From NCBI RefSeq assembly GCF_016827605.1, contig NZ_JAEPJQ010000001.1, positions 1 to 64,000 on the forward strand: a stretch of DNA of 64,000 nucleotides. The letters are read 5' to 3'. This document shows positions 17,567 to 27,153 of this stretch, one piece after another. This DNA comes from Hyunsoonleella ulvae. Its GTDB lineage: Bacteria; Bacteroidota; Bacteroidia; Flavobacteriales; Flavobacteriaceae. Positions within the stretch are counted from its first letter, which is position 1, and each line of letters opens with the position of its first letter. A model generated the notes under the pieces. The model was not told the origin of the DNA. It was given only the letters and a program-made list of their open reading frames with translations, and ran no database searches. A program made the translations under genes and the position numbers.

Positions 17567-19171
17567 TCAAATATTGTAGTTGTCGATGTTTACCTTATCA
17601 GAAAATACACTGCATAAATATTCTGCAAGAGTGAATTTTTCTCTATCAAATCCAATTTTCTTTACAATACGATAGCGTCTACTTTCAACGGATCTAATTG
17701 AACTGTTAAGAAACACCGATATTTCTTTATTGGTAAACTCAAGATATACGTAATAACAGATAATAATTTCAGTCTTATTTAATTCTGGATGTAGTTTGCT
17801 AACCTCACTAAAAAATCTACTATTTAAATCATTAACTAAATCAAAATGTCCCTCACCCTTATCTATAATAGCAGACGAATTAACACGAATATCCGTATAA
17901 AGATTTTTTATTCTCGTTTTTTGATCCTCCAGTGAATTTTCTGTAGCTATATCTTTAATTTCATTTTTTAAATGCTTCAAATATTCTTCAAGCCCATGCA
18001 TTTTTAAAGCCAGCTGTTCATTGTTAGATCTTACAAAAGATAAAGTATCAACTTCGCTTGAAACTTTATGTAATTTTTTCTTTTGTTTTTTGTAAAACAC
18101 AAAATATACCATGCTTGAAAGTATCAAAACCATAAGCAATATAAGGACCAAAACCACATTATGTTTTCTTTTTGTACGCTCCGTCTTCAACTCATCTTCT
18201 GATAATCTCATCGATCGGCTAATATCTGTGGTTGCGATCAACTGTGTTTGTAATATTTCGTCTTCATAATTTCTGAGTGAGTCTAAATAGATATCAGACA
18301 TATCATAATTTTTAATTCCCCTGTTCAAATCGACACACATATTATAATAACGCATCACATAACTCTTATCTAGGTAAATCAGATCTGGTCTGACCTCGGA
18401 TAAATAAAACTTGCATGAATCCAATTGCTGTTCTCTTAAAAAATAATCTGCAAACTCCAGATTGATGACAGTGCTAAAACTTCTGTAATTATATGTAGGA
18501 GCAGTAGGCAACTCTCGAGTTGTCTTAAACTCTTTATAAAAGCTTTGAGCTTTAGTAACACTATCAATCTTGATGTAACTCAAAACTAGCCGTGCTGTGG
18601 CATCCATGTAAATATAAGCATCTTCATCTAGTACCGCCTTGTACTTGCCTAGATTTGGTAATATGGTATTAATAGTTTCAATAGTTTTACCATCTAGATA
18701 TTTCATGTAAGCCTTTATAAGCTCTATTTCGTACAACCAACATATATTGCTGCAAGTCTCAAAACATGTTTTTGCTTTATCCAAATAACTCAAGGCTAAG
18801 CTATTATCTACAGAGGGATCATACAGTTCTCTAAATAATTGTATATATGCGTAACCTGCATTAAAATAATCATTCTCCTTTTCAGCATAACTTAGCGCTT
18901 TATTAAAACTTTGAATAGCCTTAATACTGTTGTTGTCATAACCATAAATAAGGCCCTGAATTATATAATATTCATCAACATACGTATCAATATAATCTTC
19001 CAAGGGACGAGGTATTGAATCTAGAAAAGCTTGAGCCTTTTCAGAAGTTTGCAAATTATCACCTGCTTCGTAAATGTAATCCACAAAACGTGATGTCTCT
19101 TGTGCCGCAAACCACTGAAATACCATACAGAATAATATACTAATTCCTAATTTGCTGTATATTTTAACCAT
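17567..19171 (-). CDS. Membrane-bound TPR regulator with C-terminal LuxR-type HTH
   Basis: 534 residues: a signal-like hydrophobic N-terminus (LGISILFCMVFQWFAAQ), a long periplasmic helical region with TPR character (~30-330), one membrane helix (HNVVLVLILLMVLILSSMVY, ~340-362), a coiled coil (~365-440) and a C-terminal helix-turn-helix (~465-512; LNKTEIIICYYVYLEFTNKEISVFL, then RSVESRRYRIVKKIG). Such one-protein sensors, with sensing outside and a LuxR-type DNA-binding domain inside, are common in Bacteroidetes. The signal and target genes are unknown. It stands alone between the carboxylase operon and the FAH gene. Confidence 0.85.
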   Translation of the reverse strand: MVKIYSKLGISILFCMVFQWFAAQETSRFVDYIYEAGDNLQTSEKAQAFLDSIPRPLEDYIDTYVDEYYIIQGLIYGYDNNSIKAIQSFNKALSYAEKENDYFNAGYAYIQLFRELYDPSVDNSLALSYLDKAKTCFETCSNICWLYEIELIKAYMKYLDGKTIETINTILPNLGKYKAVLDEDAYIYMDATARLVLSYIKIDSVTKAQSFYKEFKTTRELPTAPTYNYRSFSTVINLEFADYFLREQQLDSCKFYLSEVRPDLIYLDKSYVMRYYNMCVDLNRGIKNYDMSDIYLDSLRNYEDEILQTQLIATTDISRSMRLSEDELKTERTKRKHNVVLVLILLMVLILSSMVYFVFYKKQKKKLHKVSSEVDTLSFVRSNNEQLALKMHGLEEYLKHLKNEIKDIATENSLEDQKTRIKNLYTDIRVNSSAIIDKGEGHFDLVNDLNSRFFSEVSKLHPELNKTEIIICYYVYLEFTNKEISVFLNSSIRSVESRRYRIVKKIGFDREKFTLAEYLCSVFSDKVNIDNYNI

Positions 19172-19571
19172 AAATGTATCCTTAAAACTTAATTAATTTA
19201 AAATTTTGCCAAAGGCCTGCTTTTTATTGATATTTTTTTGTCAAAATATAATTAAAAATATTCACACTTTTTTAAATCTTGAAATGTCGATTTATTATAC
19301 CCAATACATTGAATAATTTATAATAATACTGAAAAATTAAAGCAAAAACCATAATACAATTTCACTTTCATTAATAGAATTAAACTAGTAACTAACGCAA
19401 TATCAAAAATTAAATTTTAGATATTATCCTTTACTATCTGCCTTTGATATATTTATATTATTTCTTTTTTTTTGATGCTTTAAAACAGTAGCTATATATA
19501 TAATTTTTATAAAAAGCCTAACTCCATTCAAAAGCATATTTGTAATTTTACCCTACAAAAACAAACCACTT
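19172..19571. other. 400-bp AT-rich divergent intergenic region
   Basis: No gene or clear repeat. It must hold the promoters of the minus-strand regulator and the plus-strand FAH gene; a partial -7 match (CATATTTG) lies about 30 bp before the FAH start. I see nothing else. Confidence 0.5.
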
Positions 19572-20186
19572 ATGAAAGTAATAGGCATTGGCAAGAATTA
19601 TGTTAATGAAAAATCTGAAGCAGACTCGTTAAAAAACGGTCAGCAACTTATTTTTCTCAAGGCCGATAGTACAATAGTCACAGGGAATGAAGATGTAATT
19701 TATCCTGAAATTACAAACGAACTTGTTTATGAAGTAGAGCTTGTTGCTAAAATAGGAACCGAAGGTAAAAATATTGCTGAAGCTGATGTCGCCTCTCATA
19801 TTAGTGGTATAGCAGTTGGAATAGATTATACGGCAACCGATATACTAAAAGCACATCGTGAGTTAAAGTGGCCTTGGGCTCTGGCTAAAGGTTTTGATGG
19901 TGCTTCTCCAATCTCTGAGTTCAAGCCCATTTCTGATTTTTCAGATCTTGATGACATCAATTTCGATCTAAAAATTAATGGAGAACAAAAACAAATAGGG
20001 AATACAGCTTTAATGATTTATAATTTTGCAGAAATTATAGCATATGTCTCTAAATTTATGACTTTAAACCCTGGTGATTTATTCTTTACTGGAACTCCAG
20101 CTTCTGGAGCTGATTTGATTTTTAAAGGAGACCATTTGCAAGCCTCTATTGAAGGAGAGTTACTTTTAGATTTTAAAATGATATAA
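19572..20186 (+). CDS. Fumarylacetoacetate hydrolase family protein
   Basis: 204 residues, the compact single-domain form of the FAH superfamily. Recognisable are the N-terminal IGIGKNYVNE, the metal-binding glutamates in ELVYEVELVAKIG, SGIAVGIDYTATD, WALAKGFDGASPISEF and the closing NPGDLFFTGTPASGADLI. Members hydrolyse or decarboxylate beta-keto acids (for example oxaloacetate or acylpyruvates) using Mg2+. The precise substrate cannot be assigned. It converges on acs with only 9 bp between stop codons. Confidence 0.93.
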   Translation: MKVIGIGKNYVNEKSEADSLKNGQQLIFLKADSTIVTGNEDVIYPEITNELVYEVELVAKIGTEGKNIAEADVASHISGIAVGIDYTATDILKAHRELKWPWALAKGFDGASPISEFKPISDFSDLDDINFDLKINGEQKQIGNTALMIYNFAEIIAYVSKFMTLNPGDLFFTGTPASGADLIFKGDHLQASIEGELLLDFKMI

Positions 20187-20195
20187 TTTTAAACC

Positions 20196-22103
20196 TTACA
20201 ACACATTATCCATAATATCCTGAACCACTTCAGGATTCAATAATGTACTTGTATCACCGAGGTTACTTGTATCGTTACTCGCAATTTTTCTTAAAATACG
20301 CCTCATAATTTTACCTGAACGTGTTTTAGGTAAACCTTGAGTAAACTGAATTTTATCCAATTTTGCAATTGGCCCTACATGTTCTGTGATAATTTGGTTG
20401 ATTTCCTTACGTAAATTATTTTGGTCTCTGGTTTCTCCAACATCTTTTAAGATAACATATCCGTAAAGGGCATTACCTTTAATATCATGCGGAAAGCCCA
20501 CAATAGCACTTTCTGCTACTGCTGGATGCTCATTTATTGCATCTTCTATTGGAGCTGTTCCTAAGTTATGACCTGAAACTATAATTACATCATCCACCCT
20601 ACCTGTAATTCTATAGTATCCTACCTCATCACGCAAGGCACCGTCTCCAGTAAAATATTTATTTTCAAAAGCAGAAAAATACGTGTCTTTGTAACGCTGA
20701 TGATTTCCCCAAATAGTTCTTGCCATCGATGGCCAAGGAAATTTGATACACAAACGTCCATTTACCTGATTTTCTTTTAATTCTTTCCCATTTTCATCCA
20801 TTAAAGCAGGTTGAATGCCAGGAAACGGCAATGTAGCATATGTTGGTTTTGTTGGTGTTGCAAAAGGTATAGGGGTAATCATGATACCTCCTGTCTCAGT
20901 TTGCCACCAAGTATCCACTATCGGACTTCTATTTTTACCAATATTGTCATTGTACCAATGCCAAGCTTCTTCATTTATAGGCTCTCCAACGGAACCCAAA
21001 ACTTTTAAAGAAGACAAATCGTATTTTTCTACCAGACCTAACCCTTCTTTGGCCAGAGCTCTAATAGCTGTTGGTGCGGTATAAAACTGATTTACCTTAT
21101 GTTTATCTACAATATCCCAAAAACGACCATAATCTGGATAACTTGGTACCCCTTCAAACATAACCGTTGTTGCCCCATTGGCCAAAGGTCCATATATAAT
21201 ATAACTATGCCCTGTAATCCAGCCAATATCTGCAGTACACCAATACACATCCCCTTCTTTATATTGAAACACGTTTTTAAACGTATAAGCTGTATAAATC
21301 ATGTAGCCAGCTGTGGTGTGCACCATACCTTTTGGCATCCCTGTAGACCCTGATGTGTATAGAATAAACAAAGGATCTTCAGCATCCATGATTTCTGGCG
21401 CACATACTTTATCTGCTTTTTCTAGCAAAGGCTGTAACCAGGCATCACGCCCTTCAACCATATTGATATCTGAATTAATACGTTTTGCCACTAAAACAGT
21501 GTCTACACAAGGACATTCCTCTAAAGCCTCATCCACTATACCTTTTAAATCAATAGTTTTTGCCCCTCTGTAAGAACCATCACTAGTAATTACCATTTTA
21601 CAATCGCTATCATTAATTCTGGTAGCTAAGGCTGTTGAAGAAAATCCTGCAAATACCACAGAATGTACAGCACCAATTCTAGCACAGGCTAAAGTAGCAA
21701 TCGCTAATTCAGGAATCATAGGAAGATAAATGCATACTCTATCCCCTTTTGTAATACCATTAGCTTTCAAAACATTAGCAAATTGGCACACACGTTCATG
21801 TAATTGCTGGTATGTAATATGCTCTGCGGTTTCGTTTGGATTATTAGGTTCAAACAAAATAGCCGTCTTGTTGGCATTCGTTGTTAAATGGCGATCAATA
21901 CAATTTACCGTAATATTTAACTTCGCTCCTTCAAACCACTTTACTTCAGGCTTTGAAAAATCCCAAGACAATACATTGTCCCACTTCTTATACCATAAAA
22001 AGTGTTCTTCGGCCACTTCCTCCCAGAATTGTTCGGGTTCCCGTACTGATTTTCGGTAAACTTGATAATATTCTTCTAAGTGTTTTATGTGGTAATTACT
22101 CAT
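20196..22103 (-). CDS. acs: Acetyl-CoA synthetase (AMP-forming)
   Basis: 635 residues, close to the ~650 of bacterial Acs. It activates acetate to acetyl-CoA through acetyl-AMP. The adenylate-forming signature is LFILYTSGSTGMPKGMVHT, with VYWCTADIGWITGHSY, VDTWWQTETGGI, YFTGDGALRDEVGYYRITGRVDDVI and the C-terminal PKTRSGKIMRRILR, whose lysine is the acetylation-controlled catalytic residue in the family. The N-terminal EQFWEEVAEEHFLWYKKWD is also typical. It is downstream of the symporter genes on the same strand (124 bp gap), consistent with acetate import followed by activation. Confidence 0.97.
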   Translation of the reverse strand: MSNYHIKHLEEYYQVYRKSVREPEQFWEEVAEEHFLWYKKWDNVLSWDFSKPEVKWFEGAKLNITVNCIDRHLTTNANKTAILFEPNNPNETAEHITYQQLHERVCQFANVLKANGITKGDRVCIYLPMIPELAIATLACARIGAVHSVVFAGFSSTALATRINDSDCKMVITSDGSYRGAKTIDLKGIVDEALEECPCVDTVLVAKRINSDINMVEGRDAWLQPLLEKADKVCAPEIMDAEDPLFILYTSGSTGMPKGMVHTTAGYMIYTAYTFKNVFQYKEGDVYWCTADIGWITGHSYIIYGPLANGATTVMFEGVPSYPDYGRFWDIVDKHKVNQFYTAPTAIRALAKEGLGLVEKYDLSSLKVLGSVGEPINEEAWHWYNDNIGKNRSPIVDTWWQTETGGIMITPIPFATPTKPTYATLPFPGIQPALMDENGKELKENQVNGRLCIKFPWPSMARTIWGNHQRYKDTYFSAFENKYFTGDGALRDEVGYYRITGRVDDVIIVSGHNLGTAPIEDAINEHPAVAESAIVGFPHDIKGNALYGYVILKDVGETRDQNNLRKEINQIITEHVGPIAKLDKIQFTQGLPKTRSGKIMRRILRKIASNDTSNLGDTSTLLNPEVVQDIMDNVL

Positions 22104-22227
22104 GCGTTTTCTTAATTAATATTAATATCTAATTTAGTGGCGACCTAAAATAGATAAATTAATAAAATCTTACTAAGTTTTTCTACAAATAACATATGCT
22201 TGTAGATAGAAACAAATAGTGTAGATA

Positions 22228-24009
22228 TTAATGCTCTACAGCATCTCCCGCCCCACTTGGTATCCTAATATTTTCTACAATATCTTGCACATCTTCTGGT
22301 GGTGCTTTGGTCAACTTCATAATAACTATTGATACCACAAAATTTAAAATCATGGCAACCGTACCAAAACCTTCGGGTGAAATACCAAACCACCATTCGC
22401 TTTTATCTGGAAGCGTGTCATCAAACCATCCCAATTTATATTTTATCATATATAGTAACATAGCGATTATGCCTACCACCATTCCCGCTATAGCTCCTTC
22501 TTTATTCATACGCTTATAAAATATTCCTAGAATTATAGCTGGGAAAAAAGAGGCTGCCGCCAAACCAAAAGCCAAGGCCACAACTGCAGCTACAAAACCA
22601 GGGGGGTTAATTCCAAAATAACCTGCAACGCAAACAGCTCCCACCGCCGATAAACGTGCCGCCACCAACTCCCCTTTTTCCGAAATTGAAGGTTTTATAA
22701 TTTTTTTAATCAAATCATGAGATACTGATGAAGATATTACCAACAATAACCCTGCTGCCGTAGATAAAGCCGCTGCCAATCCGCCTGCGGCAACAAGTGC
22801 TATTACCCAGTTTGGCAATCTGGCAATCTCTGGATTTGCCAACACCATAATATCCCTATCCACATAAAGCTCATTTTTACTATTGGGATTAGGTTGGGTA
22901 AAATCCACCTTTCCGTCTTCATTTTTTAAATAAGCATCTCCTTTTACGTATTGAATGATACCATCGTTATTCTTATCCGTAAAACTTATCAGTTTGGTTT
23001 CCTCCCATTTACTAAACCATTCTGGTACCTCTGCATAAGGTTTATTAGAAACGGTTTCAATTAAATTTGTTCTTGCAAAAGCTGCAACGGCTGGTGCCGT
23101 GGTATATAAAATCACGATTAGCAACAAGGCTATACCTGCAGATTTTCTGGCGTCTTTTACACGTTTTACAGTAAAAAAACGAACAATTACATGGGGTAAA
23201 CCTGCCGTACCAACCATTAATGCTAAGGTAATTGCAAACACATCCATCATAGATTTGGAACCTTCGGTATACTCAGCAAAACCTAATTCTGTACTTAATC
23301 CATCTAATTTATCTAACAAATAAGCACCAGATCCGTCAGATAATGTATCTCCAAACCCAAATTGTGGAATGGGGTTTCCCGTCATCTGTATTGAAATAAA
23401 AATAGCTGGTACCATAAATGCAAAAATCAATACACAATATTGTGCTACCTGTGTATAGGTTATGCCTTTCATACCTCCTAAAACGGCATAAAACAGCACA
23501 ATAAGCATCCCGATGATGACACCTGTATTAATATCTACCTCTAAAAACCTAGAAAATACTATACCAACGCCACGCATCTGTCCGGCTACATATGTAAACG
23601 ACACTAAAAGCGCACAAAGTACCGCTACAAAACGAGCTGTTTTAGAATAGTATCTATCCCCAATAAAATCGGGTACTGTAAATTTTCCAAATTTGCGTAA
23701 ATAAGGTGCTAAAAGTAAGGCCAATAATACATATCCTCCTGTCCATCCCATTAAATATACTGCTCCGTCATATCCTGCAAAGGATATAATCCCTGCCATA
23801 GAGATAAAGGAAGCGGCACTCATCCAATCGGCAGCAGTAGCCATACCATTGGCAAGTGGTGATACTCCCCCTCCTGCAACATAAAACTCTTTGGTTGATG
23901 ACGCTCTGGACCAAATAGCTATACCAATGTAAATAGCAAATGTAATACCCACTAAAATATAGGTCCAATTTTGCACTCCTATTCCTTCAACTATCAAACT
24001 ATGTATCAT
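22228..24009 (-). CDS. Sodium:solute symporter (acetate/short-chain acid type), large subunit
   Basis: 593 residues with about 13-14 membrane helices. The N-terminal TRANSPORT core reads FYVAGGGVSPLANGMATAADWMSAASFISMAG, then DFIGDRYYSKTARFVA and VRFFTVKRVKDARKSAG, as in ActP-like members of the SSS family. A hydrophilic insert of ~80 residues (around FTDKNNDGIIQYVKGDAYL) sits between helices and is typical of the VC_2705 subgroup. It overlaps the DUF4212 subunit gene by 11 bp and is followed by acs, so acetate or another short carboxylate is the likely cargo. I infer the substrate from context. Confidence 0.93.
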   Translation of the reverse strand: MIHSLIVEGIGVQNWTYILVGITFAIYIGIAIWSRASSTKEFYVAGGGVSPLANGMATAADWMSAASFISMAGIISFAGYDGAVYLMGWTGGYVLLALLLAPYLRKFGKFTVPDFIGDRYYSKTARFVAVLCALLVSFTYVAGQMRGVGIVFSRFLEVDINTGVIIGMLIVLFYAVLGGMKGITYTQVAQYCVLIFAFMVPAIFISIQMTGNPIPQFGFGDTLSDGSGAYLLDKLDGLSTELGFAEYTEGSKSMMDVFAITLALMVGTAGLPHVIVRFFTVKRVKDARKSAGIALLLIVILYTTAPAVAAFARTNLIETVSNKPYAEVPEWFSKWEETKLISFTDKNNDGIIQYVKGDAYLKNEDGKVDFTQPNPNSKNELYVDRDIMVLANPEIARLPNWVIALVAAGGLAAALSTAAGLLLVISSSVSHDLIKKIIKPSISEKGELVAARLSAVGAVCVAGYFGINPPGFVAAVVALAFGLAAASFFPAIILGIFYKRMNKEGAIAGMVVGIIAMLLYMIKYKLGWFDDTLPDKSEWWFGISPEGFGTVAMILNFVVSIVIMKLTKAPPEDVQDIVENIRIPSGAGDAVEH

Positions 24010-24256
24010 AACCGTACTTTTTATCTAGTTTATTCATGATACGTACATACACAAAAATCAAAATCACAAATACATACATTGAACCTTGTTGTGCAAACCA
24101 AAAGCCTAATTTAAATCCTCCAATAGTAATGGTATTTAATGTGTCCTTAAACAATATCCCGGCTCCAAAAGAAACGAGAAACCAAACGAGTAGTAGCAAC
24201 AAAACATACTTTATATTTTCTTTCCAGTACGCTTTGGCATTTTTATTTTTAGTCAT
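23999..24256 (-). CDS. DUF4212 small subunit of sodium:solute symporter
   Basis: 85 residues with two membrane helices (YVLLLLLVWFLVSFGAGILF and MYVFVILIFVYVRIMNKLDKKYG) separated by LGFWFAQQGSM, the DUF4212 signature. In many bacteria this small protein is encoded directly before a VC_2705-type symporter and is thought to be its second subunit. Here the two genes overlap by 11 bp, which points to coupled translation. Confidence 0.93.
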   Translation of the reverse strand: MTKNKNAKAYWKENIKYVLLLLLVWFLVSFGAGILFKDTLNTITIGGFKLGFWFAQQGSMYVFVILIFVYVRIMNKLDKKYGYDT

Positions 24257-24390
24257 ATTTAGTTATGATTAGCATGTGAATATATAACCTTTTTTGAATT
24301 TTGTAAAAAAACATATAATTTATTTAGAAGCTATAGAATGTTACCTTTATGAACACAAAATAAGATAGTGATCAAGTATAATTTATAATC

Positions 24391-25485
24391 ATGAAAAAAA
24401 GCATTCGCCTGTATTTTGTAGATGCCGTAAGGGCTTTTGCTATTTTAATGATGTTGCAAGGACACTTTATAGACACCCTTTTAGACCCTATTTATAAGGA
24501 CAATACTAGTGTGATTTATAATACATGGAGGTATTTTAGAGGCATTACTGCACCAACATTTTTTACAATTTCTGGACTTATTTTTACATTCTTACTGCTT
24601 AGAGCTTACCAAAATAAATCTGACCTGATAAGAATAAAAAAAGGGTTTTTTAGAGGCATATTGTTAATTGGCACTGGTTACTTGTTACGGATCAATTTCC
24701 AGCATTGGATATACGATGGTTTCAATACACATTTTTTAATTGTAGATGTTTTGCAATGCATCGGTCTATCCATTATTATACTTATAATCTTACATATTAT
24801 ATTAAAAAAATACAGCTATCTATTTTCTATCATTTTATTTGCAATAGGAACCTTATGTTTTGTTACAGAACCCTTGTATAGAGAGTTGCATCTTAACAAC
24901 ATACCATTAGTTTTTGCCAATTATGTATCGAAAGAAAACGGATCGGTATTCACCATAATACCATGGTTCGGTTTTTCGGCATTTGGTGCTTTTATTGCTA
25001 CAGTATTTTACCGACATATAGAAAAAAACAAATTTAAATTATTAACCATCATAAGCTTTTTAGCAGTTGGCTTTTTTCTTATTTATCATTCCTCATGGTT
25101 ACTCATTAAACTATACCAATTAACGGATATTCAATTATTTCATGATAGCGCAAACTTTAACTACTTATTTAAAAGATTAGGCAATGTTCTAGTCCTATTT
25201 GGTATATTTTATCTTTTTGAACGCTATATAAAAGCTTCAATCATCCTGAAAATCGGTCAAAAAACGTTGTCCATTTATATTATCCATTTTGTGGTATTGT
25301 ACGGAAGCTTTACTGGTTTGGGACTAAATAGCTTTTGGAATAAGGCGTTATCACCTAAAGAGGCCATAATAGGCGCGCTAGTATTTATCATCATAGTTTG
25401 TTTAATAGCGTTTTATTATGCCAGAAGCAATACCTACATCTACACGAAAATAAAACTATTGTTTAATAAACTTAAAAGGAATTGA
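24391..25485 (+). CDS. Membrane acyltransferase of the DUF1624/HGSNAT-like family
   Basis: 364 residues with about ten membrane helices. The start YFVDAVRAFAILMMLQGHFIDTLLD and FRGITAPTFFTISGLIFTFLLLR are typical of the DUF1624 (heparan-alpha-glucosaminide N-acetyltransferase catalytic) group, with the active-site-type histidine in GHF. These proteins move acyl groups across the membrane to sugars or lipids; the acceptor is unknown. An esterase gene follows after 25 bp in the same direction, so the two may be cotranscribed. A TACCTTTA box lies ~45 bp upstream. Confidence 0.85.
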   Translation: MKKSIRLYFVDAVRAFAILMMLQGHFIDTLLDPIYKDNTSVIYNTWRYFRGITAPTFFTISGLIFTFLLLRAYQNKSDLIRIKKGFFRGILLIGTGYLLRINFQHWIYDGFNTHFLIVDVLQCIGLSIIILIILHIILKKYSYLFSIILFAIGTLCFVTEPLYRELHLNNIPLVFANYVSKENGSVFTIIPWFGFSAFGAFIATVFYRHIEKNKFKLLTIISFLAVGFFLIYHSSWLLIKLYQLTDIQLFHDSANFNYLFKRLGNVLVLFGIFYLFERYIKASIILKIGQKTLSIYIIHFVVLYGSFTGLGLNSFWNKALSPKEAIIGALVFIIIVCLIAFYYARSNTYIYTKIKLLFNKLKRN

Positions 25486-25510
25486 TGTATACAACGACCA
25501 AGTTTAAGTT

Positions 25511-26398
25511 ATGAAGTTGTTTTATTTAATTTTAGCGCTTTTTATTCTTCAAAAAAGTACCATGTTGTTTGATAGTGTCGATGATATTTTGACTCAAAAA
25601 ACTACGCATGTCTATAAAATCATCAAAAAGGACACACTAAAACTTGATTTTTATCCCTCTAAGTATAAAAATAGTGCAGCACCGCTTATTATATATGTTC
25701 ATGGTGGTGGGTTTGCTAGCGGAAATAGGGATGCAAACTATATAGCTGACTTTGCTCAAAACCTTTCTGATCAGGGATTCTCGGTAGCTTCAATATCATA
25801 TCGCTTAACCATGAAAAACAAAGGGTTTGGCTGTGATGTAAAGGCAAAACACAAGATTAAGGCCTTTAATACCACTAGTAAGGACATTAGTTATGCCGTA
25901 AAGTTTTTATTGGATCGTAAGGATACTTTTAAAATAAACCCAACTAAAGTTGTGGTATGCGGTACCAGCTCTGGTGCAGAGGCAAGCTTAAATTTGGTGT
26001 ATGTCTTTAAAAATAGAATTTTACCTTCTAAATTTAAATTTGCAGGAGTAATTAGTATGTCTGGCGCAATACCTACTCTAGATCGTATAAACGCGCAAGA
26101 GGCTGTTCCCACATTGCTTTTTCACGGTACTGATGATGAATATGTGCCCTTTGATGTTGCTCCTCATCATTTTTGCAATGAAGACGAAAAAGGCCATTTA
26201 ATACTTTATGGTTCTAGAGCAATTGCTAATAAACTAAAAGCAATTGGGCAGCCTTATTATCTACATTCCAAATTAGGCGAACCCCATAATACATCTAGCT
26301 CTCCTATGCATGACAACTTTGATGAGATTCTAGACTTCCTCAACAATGATGTTCTAAAAAACAAGTTGAGACAAACAGAGCGAACTACTGGTTTTTAA
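25511..26398 (+). CDS. Alpha/beta hydrolase (carboxylesterase-like), exported
   Basis: 295 residues with an N-terminal hydrophobic segment (LFYLILALFILQKSTMLF) that could act as a signal or anchor. The oxyanion motif is IYVHGGGFASG (~60-70), the nucleophile is in VVCGTSSGAEASLN (Ser ~152), the acid in LLFHGTDDEYVPFD (~206) and the histidine in GEPHNTSSS (~257). This matches the esterase/lipase branch of the fold. Together with the upstream membrane acyltransferase it could form an acyl addition/removal pair, but that is only inference. Confidence 0.88.
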   Translation: MKLFYLILALFILQKSTMLFDSVDDILTQKTTHVYKIIKKDTLKLDFYPSKYKNSAAPLIIYVHGGGFASGNRDANYIADFAQNLSDQGFSVASISYRLTMKNKGFGCDVKAKHKIKAFNTTSKDISYAVKFLLDRKDTFKINPTKVVVCGTSSGAEASLNLVYVFKNRILPSKFKFAGVISMSGAIPTLDRINAQEAVPTLLFHGTDDEYVPFDVAPHHFCNEDEKGHLILYGSRAIANKLKAIGQPYYLHSKLGEPHNTSSSPMHDNFDEILDFLNNDVLKNKLRQTERTTGF

Positions 26399-26498
26399 AA
26401 CACTTTAACCTTTTTTTAAAAAAGAATTATTACTAGTTATTTTAACAGAATTGCTGTTAAAGGCTACACGTATTTAATATTATTGCTAGATTTGACGC

Positions 26499-27146
26499 AT
26501 GAAATATAAGGCTGTAATTTTTGATTTGGATGGAACGCTGGTAAATTCAATTTATGATATAGCGGATGCCATGAATAACGTACTCTTAAAGCACAATTAT
26601 AAAACATTTGACTACGAAACATACAAAACCTTTGTGGGGCATGGCGTAAGAAGTCTTGTTGTAAAAACACTTCCAGAATCTCCTGAAAAACCTGAGCTTA
26701 TAAACACATGCCTTGAAGAAATGCTAGATGTTTACAGTAAAAATTGCACTAATAAAACACAGCCTTATCCGGGTATTTTAGAACTTTTAGAAACATTAAA
26801 ATCTAAAAATATTAAGTTAGCCATACTATCTAATAAAGAAGATAGCTTAACTAAAAAGGTTGCAACAACTATATTACCAAACTATATTTATCCAATATTG
26901 GGTTTAAAAGAAGAAGCGCTTAAAAAACCTAATCCGAAGATCCTTCTAGAAATTTGCAATACTTTAAATGTAAAACCTGAAGAAAGTATTTATGTTGGTG
27001 ATACCAATGTTGATATTAAAGTTGCCAAAAATGCAAATACGCTTGCCGTTGGGGTTAGTTGGGGTTTTAGAGACAAAGCCGAACTTATTGCTCAAGGGGC
27101 TAACGTTATTTTAGAGCAACCTAAAGACTTGCTTGAGGTTTTATAG
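26499..27146 (+). CDS. HAD hydrolase, phosphoglycolate-phosphatase-like
   Basis: 215 residues of the HAD superfamily with a helical cap (subclass I). Motif I is VIFDLDGTLVNSI, motif II LAILSNKEDS, motif III is the lysine in EEALKKPNPK and motif IV ESIYVGDTNVDIKVAKNA. The closest well-known relatives are Gph-type phosphoglycolate phosphatases and PpaX-like enzymes; the actual substrate is uncertain. It converges on purC with 7 bp between stops. An 8-bp hairpin (TTTAACAG/CTGTTAAA, 26441-26461) lies upstream of the start. Confidence 0.9.
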   Translation: MKYKAVIFDLDGTLVNSIYDIADAMNNVLLKHNYKTFDYETYKTFVGHGVRSLVVKTLPESPEKPELINTCLEEMLDVYSKNCTNKTQPYPGILELLETLKSKNIKLAILSNKEDSLTKKVATTILPNYIYPILGLKEEALKKPNPKILLEICNTLNVKPEESIYVGDTNVDIKVAKNANTLAVGVSWGFRDKAELIAQGANVILEQPKDLLEVL

Positions 27147-27153
27147 CTTGGAT

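Noticed and set aside
26441-26461. Hairpin upstream of the HAD phosphatase gene as a terminator
   Set aside because: The stem is only 8 bp with no T run, and the esterase stop is 40 bp away; the evidence is too weak to list it as a separate feature.
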